In this document: piece by piece, positions 22,266 to 31,742 of the stretch
How positions within the stretch are numbered: the stretch's first letter is position 1
Layout: every line of letters begins with the position of its first letter
IMG/VR virus record: IMGVR_UViG_3300025928_000015
Span: 1 to 46,016 of that record
From: a virus
Reading direction: 5' to 3' (one strand)
DNA: 46,016 bases
Made by a program: the position numbers and the translations under genes
The notes under the pieces: model-generated
The model's input: only the letters and a program-made list of their open reading frames with translations
Told to the model about the DNA's origin: nothing
The model's database searches: none

Positions 22266-25200
22266 GAATAGCCCCCATACCCTTGGACGTAGTAGTCGAT
22301 GGAACCGCCCGCAGTCGGCGCACCCGCCGCGTTGCGGTGCTCGACCTTGAAGTGATGCGCATCGCTCTCGATCAACACGATGTTGCCGCCCGGCGCGAGG
22401 TCTTGCCGGGCGGTGAGCTGCACGCTGGGCGTCGCGAGAAAGTCGCGCGCGTAGGTGACGACGAGATGGCCGGTGCCATCGAGCACGAGATCGTTGCCGC
22501 TGATGGCGCGCGTCGGCACCTGCACGTCGACCTCGGCGCGTTTCATGCGCAAGGTCGTCGCCAGATCGTAGACTGCGCCAATGAGCTGCCACTCGAAGGC
22601 GCGGCCCGCGATCAGCGCCGATTTCAGCGGCGTCCAGTCGTCGTAGGCCACGCCGTCTTGGCTCACGCGCACTTCGATGTGCGCATCCCACTGGTTCGAG
22701 CGACCGATGGCGAGCGGCACCGCCGAAGCGAGCGGCACCCATGCCGCCATATTGCCGCTGACGCCCGAGGCGAGCGGGGCTTGCGACGCCAGCGGCACCC
22801 ACGTCGACATCGTGCGGCCCATCTGCTCGCCGTAGGCTTCGACCAGCGCCACCATCGAGACGTTGCACACGATGCCGAGGTCGAGCGCATGGCTGAAGCC
22901 GTAGACATCGACGCGCGTTGGCGAGCTGTTCACCGCGAGCGCCCTGTCGCCTGGGTACACGCCCGGCGGCACCGCCTCGGGCGCGGTCGGCGGCGGCAGC
23001 AGCAGCTCGGGCGCGTGCACGTGCCAGTTGGTGCCGAGATCGCCCAGCCAGCTCGGTTGCTCGGCCTCGACGGCGAGCTGCACCTGCTCGGTGATCTGCG
23101 GCAGCAGGATCGCCGCCTCGAAGTCGACGCTCTCCTGCCCGAGCGCGTCGATGCTCTTGATCATGAATGTGCCCGAGCGGGTCGGCGTGGTGATCTGCGT
23201 CGTGTTGCGGTTGACGCGCGCGATTGAGGTCGTCGCGCCTTCCCACGTCGCCGTGCCGTCGCTCAGCGGGCTCCACTGTATCCAGTAGAACACCACGTCG
23301 ACCTCGCCGGTCGGCACCCATGTCAGCGTGCACGTCTGGCCCTGTGGCGTGATGAACAGCGACGCGGGCGGCAGCGGCTTGGCGGTGAGCCCGACCGGGA
23401 CGAAGTCGAGCGTGATCGGCAGCGTGCGCCGACCGAGATTGTCGAAACCGCGCAGCACGGCGAGCCACTCGCCCTGACGCATCGCCGGCACTTCCTGCGC
23501 GACGTTCGGGATGTTGGCGAAGCGGCGATAGTCGCCGGCGGGGCCGCTGAGCTCCAGCTGATAGCTCGTCACGCGCGGATCGGGCGACGCGCGCCACGAC
23601 ATGATGACGCCAAACTGCGGCGTGCCCGCGCCGTCGAGGTAGATGTACTCCTGCTTGGTGAGGTCCGATGGCCCGGTGAGCTGCCCGGTCGGCACCAGCG
23701 AGAAGACCGGCGGCGGGATCAGCACGCCGTCGTCGACGTAGTCGAATTTTTCCTCGTGATGCTCGGTGGCGAGGACTTCATAGAGGCCCGCGCCCCGATC
23801 GCTGACAGCGGCGACGCGCCAGTGCGTCGGCTGGGCGTCGCTCGACGCCGCCATCCAGTTGCAGCCGGCTTCCATGCCGGCGATCTTGTTGGTGACGCGC
23901 AGCTGGTTGCCGCCGAGCACGGCTTGCACCGCGCAGGCGTACACGGTCGGCGTCTGACCTTCGGCGGCGCTGCCGACCACGACATAGATCGTCCAGGCCG
24001 CCGGGGTCGCGACCAGCTGATCGGGCATCGCGTCGAGCGTCAGCGTGTCCGCGCCGGGGTCGTCGAGCAGGCGACCGCCAAGGCGCGCGCCGACGCGGCT
24101 CGGGTCGCTGATCGACACGATCTCGCCGGGCCGCACGTCGGCGTTCTCGAGGCCGACGCGAAACGTCACCACCTCCGTCTCAAATTGGTTCGTGTAGATC
24201 ATCCAGCGACCGAAGCGCTGCGCTTGACCGCGTGACGTGCAGGCGAACGCCACCTGCTGGCTGTCGCGATAGCCCTGCTGCGCGACCAGCGTCTGATCGA
24301 GCACCAGCTCGACGGCGGCGTTGTAGCTGTCGCTCGGGTCGTTCCACGCGACGGCGACCGCCGTCCATCGGCTGCGAAAGTCGGCACCCTGATAGTCGAA
24401 CAGCCCTTGCTCGACATCAGCCGGCGTGAACAGGCGCGTCGGCGGGCCGGCGCGACGATCCTGCGCGACGAACACCGTGCCGTTGCTCCAGTAGAGCAGC
24501 GCGAGCATCGTCGAGGCGATGGAGTTGAGGACCGCGTAGGCGTCTTGCCGGGTGTTGATGACGCAGTTGCACGTCCATCGCGGCTCGGTGCCGCCCAGGC
24601 CATCGGGCACCAGCTGATCGTTGTACTGCGCCGCCTCGTAGAAGCTCCACTTGTCGACGGCGGTCACGTCGACGTAGCGCCCGAGGCCCCAGCGCTCGTT
24701 GACGAGCAGGCCGTAGAGCACCCACGCCGGGTTGTTCGTCCAGCCCTGCTTGAAGGTGCCGTCCCAATCGCCCGTGTAGGTGCGCGCGCGCGGATCGTAG
24801 TTGCTGGGGATGTCGAGCAGCAGGCCGTCGAGCAGATAGCCGCGCGACGGCGGGTTCGAGAATTGCTCGGCGTCGATGGTCATCGCCGCGACGGCGGTGT
24901 CGTCGTAGGCGATCTGCCCGTCGATGATCTCGACATAGGCCGACCAGAACAGGTTGTTGTTGACGCCCGGCGCGGGCTCGGGATCGAAGCGCACCACGCG
25001 CCCTTGGATGGTGCCGGTGGTGTAGGGCAGCTGCACGCGCACCGCGCGCTCATAGGCCGACATCGTCTTGCCGCTGATCTGCTCGGTGACGACGTTGGTC
25101 CAGTCGCCGCCGTCGACCGATATGTCGAAAGCGTAGGTGACGCTCGCCGGGGTCACGTCGCCCGTGTTGCTGCCCGAGGCGACCTGAGAGAACAGCGCCG

Positions 25201-25657
25201 GCAGCTGCAGGATGTAGCGCACGGCGCTGATCGGCGTGTTGAACGCGCGCACGACCGGCGTGCCGGTGTGCACTTGCACGCCGACCGAGTAGGGGGCTTC
25301 GCCCAGCGGGTAGCCGGGGATCGCGTCTTGGCTCGGCCAGCCCTCGCGGAAGTAGCCCTCCTTGATGAAGAACTGCGCATTGCCGGCGGCGTCGACGACT
25401 GGCGTGCCGTCGAGATAGACCGCCTGCCAGTCCGAGATCGGCGCATTGTGCGGACCGAAGATCGGTCCCTCGCTCAGCACCTCGAGGATGCGCACCGTCG
25501 CCAGCGAGCGCAGCGTGTTGGGCGCGATCTGCGGCTGATGGGCCTGCTGCTGGCCGCCGCCGCCGCCGCCCTTGCCACCACCGCCACCAGCGGCGACGCG
25601 CGTCAGCCCGCGCGGATCGGCGACAGCCTGGACGCGCACGCCCGCCGGGTTGTTCAT
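22262..25657 (-). CDS. J: J-like tail tip/host specificity protein
   Basis: 1131 residues, the largest protein. After a Gly/Gln-rich N-terminal stretch it follows the lambda J pattern: LATVRILEVLSEGPIFG, AVYLDGTPVV, GTPVVRAFN, a central baseplate-hub region (YDPRARTYTGDWDGTFKQGWTNNPAW) and fibronectin-like segments (about 660-860). The C-terminal part carries repeats such as WVPLASQAPLAS and WVPLASAVPLA. J forms the tail tip, contacts the receptor and starts DNA ejection. Coupled to the I-like gene by overlap. Confidence 0.92.
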   Translation of the reverse strand: MNNPAGVRVQAVADPRGLTRVAAGGGGGKGGGGGGQQQAHQPQIAPNTLRSLATVRILEVLSEGPIFGPHNAPISDWQAVYLDGTPVVDAAGNAQFFIKEGYFREGWPSQDAIPGYPLGEAPYSVGVQVHTGTPVVRAFNTPISAVRYILQLPALFSQVASGSNTGDVTPASVTYAFDISVDGGDWTNVVTEQISGKTMSAYERAVRVQLPYTTGTIQGRVVRFDPEPAPGVNNNLFWSAYVEIIDGQIAYDDTAVAAMTIDAEQFSNPPSRGYLLDGLLLDIPSNYDPRARTYTGDWDGTFKQGWTNNPAWVLYGLLVNERWGLGRYVDVTAVDKWSFYEAAQYNDQLVPDGLGGTEPRWTCNCVINTRQDAYAVLNSIASTMLALLYWSNGTVFVAQDRRAGPPTRLFTPADVEQGLFDYQGADFRSRWTAVAVAWNDPSDSYNAAVELVLDQTLVAQQGYRDSQQVAFACTSRGQAQRFGRWMIYTNQFETEVVTFRVGLENADVRPGEIVSISDPSRVGARLGGRLLDDPGADTLTLDAMPDQLVATPAAWTIYVVVGSAAEGQTPTVYACAVQAVLGGNQLRVTNKIAGMEAGCNWMAASSDAQPTHWRVAAVSDRGAGLYEVLATEHHEEKFDYVDDGVLIPPPVFSLVPTGQLTGPSDLTKQEYIYLDGAGTPQFGVIMSWRASPDPRVTSYQLELSGPAGDYRRFANIPNVAQEVPAMRQGEWLAVLRGFDNLGRRTLPITLDFVPVGLTAKPLPPASLFITPQGQTCTLTWVPTGEVDVVFYWIQWSPLSDGTATWEGATTSIARVNRNTTQITTPTRSGTFMIKSIDALGQESVDFEAAILLPQITEQVQLAVEAEQPSWLGDLGTNWHVHAPELLLPPPTAPEAVPPGVYPGDRALAVNSSPTRVDVYGFSHALDLGIVCNVSMVALVEAYGEQMGRTMSTWVPLASQAPLASGVSGNMAAWVPLASAVPLAIGRSNQWDAHIEVRVSQDGVAYDDWTPLKSALIAGRAFEWQLIGAVYDLATTLRMKRAEVDVQVPTRAISGNDLVLDGTGHLVVTYARDFLATPSVQLTARQDLAPGGNIVLIESDAHHFKVEHRNAAGAPTAGGSIDYYVQGYGGYS

Positions 25658-26340
25658 GTCTTGCCGCCGCCGCCGCCGGGGAACCAGCTCGGCGGCTGCG
25701 CCGACGCACTCTCGCCGGTCGGGATGTCCTCGGCGTTGAGGCCGGCATTGACCACGACCGAGCCGACGAGATGCGTGCCGAACACCAGCGGCACCGGGCC
25801 GCCTTGCTGGCTGTTGTTGGTGACGCCGTTGAACAGAAACGACGGCACGTCGCCGGGCGCGGCCCTGTCGGTCGCCGCTTCGGGCGTCGGCGGTTGCGAC
25901 AGCAATCCCGTGACGCCCGCCAAGAGCATCGAGGCACCCAGCATGATCACCGTCGCCTGCGTGATGCCCATGCTCGCCAACGCGCCGCCCGCCGCGAGGC
26001 CGAGCGCGGGCGCAAACACCAGCGCCGCGCCGATCAGCACGACGCCGACGATGATCGAGCCGATGGCCTTGCCCGACCCGCCGCCGCGCGGGCGCGTCGC
26101 TGGCACGAAGTGGATCGGCTGGTGGCCCGCGTTCATGTTGAGATGGTCAATCGAGATCGCGTTGCGAATGCGCGGCGGGCCGACGACGACGCGCCACATC
26201 CCTTCGCGGATCGTGCGACGCAGGCCGGGGCGCAGGGCGATCAGCGCGCGCACCGCCTCGGCAGGGCTCGCCACGTCGATGCGGAAGTGACTGCCGTGCA
26301 GCTGCCCGGCGACGCCATAGAGGTAGATGTCGCGGATCAT
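25654..26340 (-). CDS. I: I-like tail tip assembly protein
   Basis: 228 residues. Matches lambda I-type tail assembly proteins: MIRDIYLYGVAGQLHG start, WRVVVGPPRI, then a Gly/Ala hydrophobic hairpin (SIIVGVVLIGAALVFAPALGLAAGG) and a C-terminal SFLFNGVTNNSQQGGPVPLVFG motif. It helps build the tail tip complex with K and J. ATG 26340 overlaps the upstream stop. Confidence 0.85.
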   Translation of the reverse strand: MIRDIYLYGVAGQLHGSHFRIDVASPAEAVRALIALRPGLRRTIREGMWRVVVGPPRIRNAISIDHLNMNAGHQPIHFVPATRPRGGGSGKAIGSIIVGVVLIGAALVFAPALGLAAGGALASMGITQATVIMLGASMLLAGVTGLLSQPPTPEAATDRAAPGDVPSFLFNGVTNNSQQGGPVPLVFGTHLVGSVVVNAGLNAEDIPTGESASAQPPSWFPGGGGGKT

Positions 26341-27110
26341 TTGTGCCTCAGAGCGAAGCTGGCGTGGCGCACGAAGCGCGAGCGCGGCACGAGCACGCTG
26401 AGCCGCGTCGGGTCGACGGGTCGCATGCCGGCGGGGTGATGCAGCAGCATGTCGCGGTCCCACACGACCATGCCGTGCATCGGGACGCGGTAGTTGAATT
26501 GCATCATCAGGCCGTCGCCGGGCTCGGTCGCCTCGCCGACCGGGATTTTCTGGAAGCCCGCCTTGTCGAAATAGTCGCGATAGAGATCGAGGCCCTTGCC
26601 GAAGCGGGGGTCCCACCAATTCCAGTCGCGCGGCTGGTCGATCAACGGCGTGCCGCGCACGGTGGCGTAGTAGTCGCGCAGCAGCGAGTAGCAGTCGTGG
26701 ACGCCATGACGAAAGCCGCGCCCCAACAGCGGCGCAGGCTTCAGCGTGTCGCCCCACCAAAACACATCGTAGAGCGGCCACACCATCACGACGAACGGGA
26801 TGCCAAGCTGCATCTGGTAGGTCATGTCGCTTTCGCTCGGGCAGCCGACGCCGTCAGGGTGGCTGTGAAAGAACAGATCGGCCCGCGCGACGCGCAGCAG
26901 CGCCGCGTCATCGAGCACGACATCCTTCGCCGGCTCGTCGCTGTAGTTGTCGAGCCGCTGATACTCGCCGCCGACGACGATGCCGACCGCCTCGTTCGGG
27001 TAGGCTTCGGCGGTGTGCGCCTTGGCCGCCTCGTGCACGGCATCGCTCCATGCCGCCGGGCGCGCGGGCGAGGTCGGCGCGTTCTCGGGTCGCGCTTGCG
27101 TGATCATCAT
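26337..27110 (-). CDS. K: K-like tail protein, JAMM and NlpC/P60 domains
   Basis: 257 residues with two enzymatic domains. The first (about 23-120) has the Mov34/JAMM pattern with E40, HSHPDG (H82, H84) and SESD with D95, all ligands present. The second (about 135-257) is NlpC/P60-type: HDCYSLLRDYY with catalytic C140 and a His in MHGMVVW. Lambda K-type proteins process tail-tip parts or open peptidoglycan during entry. GAAAGG supports the first of two adjacent ATGs. Confidence 0.88.
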   Translation of the reverse strand: MMITQARPENAPTSPARPAAWSDAVHEAAKAHTAEAYPNEAVGIVVGGEYQRLDNYSDEPAKDVVLDDAALLRVARADLFFHSHPDGVGCPSESDMTYQMQLGIPFVVMVWPLYDVFWWGDTLKPAPLLGRGFRHGVHDCYSLLRDYYATVRGTPLIDQPRDWNWWDPRFGKGLDLYRDYFDKAGFQKIPVGEATEPGDGLMMQFNYRVPMHGMVVWDRDMLLHHPAGMRPVDPTRLSVLVPRSRFVRHASFALRHK

Positions 27111-27790
27111 TTGACCTTTCCGACGCCGGGGAAGAAGCGCGCCGGCAGCACTTGGCCGGGGAAGCGCAGCTGACAGCCCAACAGATTGCGCGAGCATTGA
27201 TCGTGCGCGTCGTCGGTCGGCGCGTTGCTCGTGTCGAAGTCGGCTGCGCCGGTATAAGGGCAGCTCGCCTTCGAGTAGTCGAAAGCGCCAGCCACAGGAT
27301 CGTAGAAGCGATAGACGTGCGTGCAGACATCGCGAAGTATCTGGCGGCGCGGCAGCTGCGTGCCCTCGACGTCCATGCGGCTCGCCAGCTTGAAGGCGAT
27401 GGCGACGGCGGTGTGCGAGGTCTTCTGCGCCACCACGAACTTGTCGCGCGTGATGAAGGCCGCCGGATCGGGCGTCTCGCCGTCGTCGAGGAAGCGCCGC
27501 AAGGTCAGAATGCGCACGACCTCGGCCCCGACCAGGCCCTTGTAACTGTCGAGCAGCAGATTGCCCGCGCCGTAGAGATTGCTGATCGTGATTGTCGGCG
27601 ACGGGATCGCGCCGCGCGTCGTCATCTCGAACCCGCTCGCGTCCATCGGCAGCTTGGCGTAGAGCTGGCCGCCCCACACGATGTCATGATCGATGTCGGC
27701 GGCGCTGGTGAAGTAGAACACCGGACCACCGAGCGACGTGGTGTCGAGCTGCCACAGCGTGATCAGCCCCTCGGTCGTGAGGTTGGTCAT
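27107..27790 (-). CDS. L: L-like minor tail protein
   Basis: 227 residues. LITLWQLDTTSLGGPVFYF at the start, MTTRGAIPSPTITISNL, and a C-terminal cysteine set (RDVCTHVYRFYDP, ASCPYTG, DQCSRNLLGCQLRFP) that in lambda L binds an iron-sulphur cluster. Forms part of the tail tip beside I, K and J. Overlaps both neighbours by four bases. Confidence 0.9.
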   Translation of the reverse strand: MTNLTTEGLITLWQLDTTSLGGPVFYFTSAADIDHDIVWGGQLYAKLPMDASGFEMTTRGAIPSPTITISNLYGAGNLLLDSYKGLVGAEVVRILTLRRFLDDGETPDPAAFITRDKFVVAQKTSHTAVAIAFKLASRMDVEGTQLPRRQILRDVCTHVYRFYDPVAGAFDYSKASCPYTGAADFDTSNAPTDDAHDQCSRNLLGCQLRFPGQVLPARFFPGVGKVK

Positions 27791-28170
27791 GGCGGTGTGA
27801 ACGGCACGCCGGGCTGCGGATTGAAGCTCTGTGTCAACGAGACGTTGAGCGTGCCGACGATGCCGGTGGCGTTGCTTCTGTCGGCGATGGTGGCCGACCA
27901 CTCGTCGGCGGTGACGAAGACGTAGTCGGTGCCGTCGGGTGGCGTCATCCAGAAGCCGGTCGCGGCGTAGCTCCTGAGAAAGCTGTCGCGTTCCTCAAGC
28001 TCGGCGAGCGACGCGAACGGGAAGGCGAGCGACCAGCTCGGGCGTGCCGGGTTGAGGCCGCGCGTCGCGCGATGCGTGTAGCCGTCGCCGAACGCGACCA
28101 CGTCGAGCGACAGTTTGGTGTCGCGCATCGCGCCCGGCATGGCGCACCACGGCCAGTAGGGAGAGGGCAT
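27787..28170 (-). CDS. M: M-like minor tail protein
   Basis: 127 residues: VVAFGDGYTHRATRGLNPARPSWSLAFPF, EERDSFLRSYAATGFWMTPPDG and a C-terminal strand part with NVSLTQSFNPQPG, as in lambda M-type distal tail proteins. It caps the tail tube end by the tape measure protein and is encoded directly after it. Confidence 0.88.
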   Translation of the reverse strand: MPSPYWPWCAMPGAMRDTKLSLDVVAFGDGYTHRATRGLNPARPSWSLAFPFASLAELEERDSFLRSYAATGFWMTPPDGTDYVFVTADEWSATIADRSNATGIVGTLNVSLTQSFNPQPGVPFTPP

Positions 28171-28179
28171 GACGCAACC

Positions 28180-30390
28180 TCACGCGTTGACGCGGCGATA
28201 GAGCGTGCCGCCCGGTCGCTTCTCCTGAGCGATGACATCGACGACGGCGGCGCGGACGCGTCGCCCGAATTCCAGCGCGGCGGTCGGGTTGGCCGCGCCT
28301 TGCGTCGAGCCCATGTCGAGATTGACGGTCACGCCACCGCCCGGATCGGCGGCGTGCGGCTGGATCGTCCCGGCGACGGCTGGCACGAAGCGCTCGGGGC
28401 CGCTCTCGCCGACCGTGTAGCTCATGCCCGGCTGCACCGGGCCACCGCCCGCGCGCCCGCCACTGAACAGACCGCCGAGGAAGCCGAACAGACCACCGCC
28501 CGCGTTGGGATTGACCGGACCGAAGTAGGGGTTGCCCGGCGTGCCGGCGCCCGCCATGCCGGTCATGCTGCCAAAGATCGCCGAGAACACCGCCGACGCG
28601 GCGGCCTTGATCGCCATCTGCTCCAGCATCCGCGCGAATTCGAGCGCGATGTCGCCGAAGGTCTTGGTGCTCTTGCCCTGCAGCGCGTCCAGGCCCTCCA
28701 TCATCGAATTGGTGATGCCGTTGAACAGCTCGCCGCCCTGCGTATAGAGATCGTTGGAGCGCGCGTAGGCGTTGGCCGCGTGCTCGAAGCCGGCGACGAG
28801 CGAGCCGAGATTGTCGTCGTACCGCTTGGCCGCCAACGCAGCGTTGTTGATGGCTTCTTCCTGCTCTTTCAGCGCGCGATTGTAGGCGTCCTGCGACAGT
28901 CGCCCGGTCGCCAGCTCGCGATTGAGATCGCGCACAGCGACTTGATGCGCCTTGGTGCCGTCGCCCAGCCGCCTTTCGAGCGCCTCGGCCTGCGTCGCGT
29001 ACTGCAGCTGCCGCTGTTCCTCGGCCTGCGCCAGCTTGGCGGTCTGCACCGCGTCCTCGAGCTGCTTTTTGATGCCGGGATCGAGCGCGCCTTTCGACTT
29101 CTCGATGTTGGCGATGATGTTCTGCGCTTCCTCTTTCGCCTTCACCACGAGCCCGAGATCGTCGATGTCGGTGGCGGTGTTCGTGCGGATTTGGTCGCGC
29201 GCGTCGTTCGCCGCCTTGGTCATCTGCTGATAGCGGCGGATCAACGCTTCGATGTCCTCGGCCTGCTTCGCCGCCTCTTTGGTCGGGGGGTTGCGCGCGC
29301 CGGTCACGGTCACAGCCGGCAGCGTGCCCGCATTTTGCTCTTGGCCCTGCTCGAACAGTATGCGCTGCTGCTCGGCCTGCAGCTCGGCCTTGCGCTGCGC
29401 GAGCTGCGCGGCGCGCTTGTCCATGTCCCGCAGCACGTTCTGCGCGACGCCCTGATCGGACGCGCGCTTCTGCTGCTCGGTGATGTAGTCGAGCTGCTTG
29501 CTGGTGATCGCCAGCTCGTTGTTGACGCGCGCCAGATCGGCAGCGGCGGTGCGCGGCGTGTCGACCACACCGATGGCGCGCAGCGCATCGCCGACGCGAT
29601 AGCTGACCGCCTCCAGCTCCTTCATCAGCGCCAGCACGGCTTCGATGAACGTGCCCTTGATCGGCGCATAGAGCTGCGCCGTTATCGCCGCGATCTCCTT
29701 GCTCGCAAGCTCGCTGCGCTGCTCAAACTCGTGCATCCGCTCGATGGTTTCTTCGGGGATGATGCCGCTTTTGAATTTCTCCTGCAGCGTGCCGACGCCC
29801 TGCGCGAGCTGCTGCAGGATCGGGTTGATCTGCTGGCCCGAGCGACCAAACAGGGCGATCTCGGCGGCGGCGCGCTGTGCGCCCTCGGGCACCTTGAGCA
29901 GCGCCTGCGCGACCTCCGTCAGCAGATCGGTCTGCGGGCGCAGCTTGCCGTTCACGTCGAGGATTTTGACGCCCAGCTGGTTGAGCACGTCGATCTGCTG
30001 CTTGCTGCCGAGCTGTGCCTCGCCGATGGCGCGATTGAAGCGGGTGATCGCCTCCATCATCGTGTCGACTGACGATCCGCTGGCGATGGCGGCGAGCTGG
30101 TACGCCTGCAGCGCGTCGGTGGTGAGCCCGACCACCTGGGCCTGCGCTTTCAGCTCGGCGGTCGACTTCGCGACGCCCTCGGCGTACTGCAGCATGTGCT
30201 GCGCCGCCTGCTCGACGCCGAGCGCGGCGAAGCCGGTCTTCAACAGGCCGATGAAGTTGGTGACGTTGTCGCCGGTCTGCTTGGCGTGCTTGCCGAAGTC
30301 TTCGAGGCGCGACGCAGCCTCGGTCATCCCGCGCGTGAATTCGGCAAGGTCTGCGGCGACCTTGATCATGATGTCGCCGGCAACAGCCAT
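28180..30390 (-). CDS. H: tail tape measure protein
   Basis: 736 residues. N-terminal helical part with GDIMIKVAADLAEFTRGMTEAASRLE, long coiled-coil segments (about 250-520, rich in Gln, Glu, Lys, Ala), a hydrophobic Gly/Ala segment (about 600-660) and a C-terminal SYTVGESGPERFVPAVAG motif found in many tape measure proteins. It sets tail length and is expelled ahead of the DNA. The modest size predicts a tail shorter than lambda's. Confidence 0.93.
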   Translation of the reverse strand: MAVAGDIMIKVAADLAEFTRGMTEAASRLEDFGKHAKQTGDNVTNFIGLLKTGFAALGVEQAAQHMLQYAEGVAKSTAELKAQAQVVGLTTDALQAYQLAAIASGSSVDTMMEAITRFNRAIGEAQLGSKQQIDVLNQLGVKILDVNGKLRPQTDLLTEVAQALLKVPEGAQRAAAEIALFGRSGQQINPILQQLAQGVGTLQEKFKSGIIPEETIERMHEFEQRSELASKEIAAITAQLYAPIKGTFIEAVLALMKELEAVSYRVGDALRAIGVVDTPRTAAADLARVNNELAITSKQLDYITEQQKRASDQGVAQNVLRDMDKRAAQLAQRKAELQAEQQRILFEQGQEQNAGTLPAVTVTGARNPPTKEAAKQAEDIEALIRRYQQMTKAANDARDQIRTNTATDIDDLGLVVKAKEEAQNIIANIEKSKGALDPGIKKQLEDAVQTAKLAQAEEQRQLQYATQAEALERRLGDGTKAHQVAVRDLNRELATGRLSQDAYNRALKEQEEAINNAALAAKRYDDNLGSLVAGFEHAANAYARSNDLYTQGGELFNGITNSMMEGLDALQGKSTKTFGDIALEFARMLEQMAIKAAASAVFSAIFGSMTGMAGAGTPGNPYFGPVNPNAGGGLFGFLGGLFSGGRAGGGPVQPGMSYTVGESGPERFVPAVAGTIQPHAADPGGGVTVNLDMGSTQGAANPTAALEFGRRVRAAVVDVIAQEKRPGGTLYRRVNA

Positions 30391-30393
30391 CGA

Positions 30394-30702
30394 TCAGCTC
30401 CCGAAAGTCTGCCGGAACCGCTCGGCCTCGCTCAGCTCGACGACTTCGTCGGGCGACGGTTTCAGCATCAGGAAGTCGGTCAGTCGGAACGGCGCGCTGT
30501 CGCTGCCGCGCGCGATGTTGGCGACGACACTGCACAGCAGCGCGCTATGCAGATCGGCCAGCTCGTCGGGCAGCGGGTGGTCGAGCTGGAACACGCACCA
30601 GTCGCGCAGCTCGCGCTCGGTCATGTCGCGCTCGATCTCGGCGACGGTCCGATGCAGAGCGAGCGCGAGCCGGTGCAGGAACCGGCGCTCGTCGCTCAGG
30701 CG
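30394..30702 (-). CDS. T: T extension of GT tail assembly chaperone
   Basis: This frame has no start of its own and is reached from the G frame by -1 frameshifting at CCCTTTC (30708-30702). It adds about 102 residues: LSDERRFLHRLALALHRTV, DMTERELRDWCVFQLDHPLPDELADLHSALLCSVVANI and FRLTDFLML, the T-type pattern of tail assembly chaperones. The GT fusion would be about 212 residues and recruits tail tube subunits to the tape measure. It ends four bases before the tape measure start. Confidence 0.82.
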   Translation of the reverse strand, partial: RLSDERRFLHRLALALHRTVAEIERDMTERELRDWCVFQLDHPLPDELADLHSALLCSVVANIARGSDSAPFRLTDFLMLKPSPDEVVELSEAERFRQTFGS

Positions 30703-31031
30703 AAAGGGCGAACCTCGCCCTCGCGCGCCTCGGTGGTGAAGCCGTTGAGATCGAGCGCCTGCGCGGCGAAGCGCATCAGACGCTGCTGCAGACGGAAGGG
30801 CTGCGTCTCCAGCTCGTCGACGCTGGTGAAGACGGGCGTGCCGTCGTCGGCGTAGCGCGCCGACTTCACCAGCACCATCCACATGCCCGTCTCGCCGTCG
30901 ACCTGATAGGCCGCCCGCACTTCGCGACCCTCTTTGATCGAGAATTCGGCGAAGCGGATCGGGCGGCCCTGCCACTCGAACAGGTTGACGACGTTGCCGC
31001 CCTCGGCTGCGGCGGCAGGGGCGTCGCTCAC
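30696..31031 (-). CDS. G: G tail assembly chaperone
   Basis: 111 residues, between the tail tube protein and tape measure as in lambda. Small alpha/beta protein with NLFEWQGRPIRFAEFSI and the helical end QPFRLQQRLMRFAAQALDLNGF. It coats the tape measure during tail assembly and is not in the finished tail (known of the family). Its last codons contain the slippery heptamer that yields GT. ATG overlaps the tube-protein stop. Confidence 0.88.
   Translation of the reverse strand: MSDAPAAAAEGGNVVNLFEWQGRPIRFAEFSIKEGREVRAAYQVDGETGMWMVLVKSARYADDGTPVFTSVDELETQPFRLQQRLMRFAAQALDLNGFTTEAREGEVRPFA
30702..30708 (-). other. -1 ribosomal frameshift site CCCTTTC
   Basis: In the G frame the codons are CGC CCT TTC GCC TGA. 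The heptamer C CCT TTC fits X XXY YYZ, allowing both tRNAs (Pro and Phe) to re-pair as CCC and TTT, after which reading continues CGC CTG AGC into the T frame. The G stop follows six bases after the site. Confidence 0.75.
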
Positions 31032-31732
31032 GCGGCGACCCGTGCGCGCGCTTCGTCAGGTGCCGCCGGCTTGGCCGCGCCGACGACGACGGTGCCCTTG
31101 GGGAAGAAGGACACGAGGCCGCTGATGTTGCCGCCCAGGTTGTTCGTCACGGCGGCGTTGATGCCGGCGGTGATGTCGAACACGTTGACGTTGCCGACGA
31201 AGGCGATGCCCGAGCCGTCGCGGAAGATCGCCTGTATCGGGATCAGCTCGCCGCTGCGGTAGTAGTCGCGCGCCTTGAGCATCATCGTGTCGTCGGCGTC
31301 ATAGAAGCCGTTGGCCGCCCACGTGGCGATCGCCGGCAGGCCCGACACGATCTTGTGCGCGTCGTCGCACAGCGTCGTCACGTCGATGGTCGCGCCGGCA
31401 GGCTGGTTGACCGTCAGCGTCGAGCGGCACAGCTCGGCCATCGGCGGCTTCTCGAGGGTCGCGCCCACAGCGGCGACGCCGGCCTCGCTGCTGGTGTCGC
31501 TGTCGCCCAGCGTGACGCTGCCGGCGGCGGCGGCGGACACGACGAACGGGCGGTCGTCGAGCGAGGCGAACCCGCTGCCGCGCACGATGACGAGATCGCC
31601 GACGACTGCCGTCGTCGCGGTGATCGACAGCACGGCGGGCTTGGCCTTGGTGATGGCGGTGATCGCTTCGCCAGCCGGCGCGTCGTCCGACTGCATCATG
31701 ATCACGGTGCCCTGAGACGAGATGCGGCTCAT
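31028..31732 (-). CDS. V: major tail tube protein
   Basis: 234 residues, strand-rich, between the HK97-gp10-like protein and G. Segments VGDLVIVRGSGFASLDDRPFVVS, LCRSTLTVNQPAGATIDVTTLCDDAHKIVSG and GLVSFFPKG match the phage major tail (tube) family. It polymerises into the tail tube. No Ig-like C-terminal domain is visible, unlike lambda V. Confidence 0.88.
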   Translation of the reverse strand: MSRISSQGTVIMMQSDDAPAGEAITAITKAKPAVLSITATTAVVGDLVIVRGSGFASLDDRPFVVSAAAAGSVTLGDSDTSSEAGVAAVGATLEKPPMAELCRSTLTVNQPAGATIDVTTLCDDAHKIVSGLPAIATWAANGFYDADDTMMLKARDYYRSGELIPIQAIFRDGSGIAFVGNVNVFDITAGINAAVTNNLGGNISGLVSFFPKGTVVVGAAKPAAPDEARARVAA

Positions 31733-31742
31733 GGTTGTTCTC

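Noticed and set aside
24407-26290. A 627-residue plus-strand frame opposite J- and I-like genes
   Set aside because: Antisense shadow; Arg/Val/Ala/Asp-rich with no motif and no promoter or ribosome site.
28072-30072. A 666-residue plus-strand frame opposite the tape measure gene
   Set aside because: Antisense to a clear tape measure protein; leucine- and arginine-rich composition mirrors its Gln/Glu/Lys codons.
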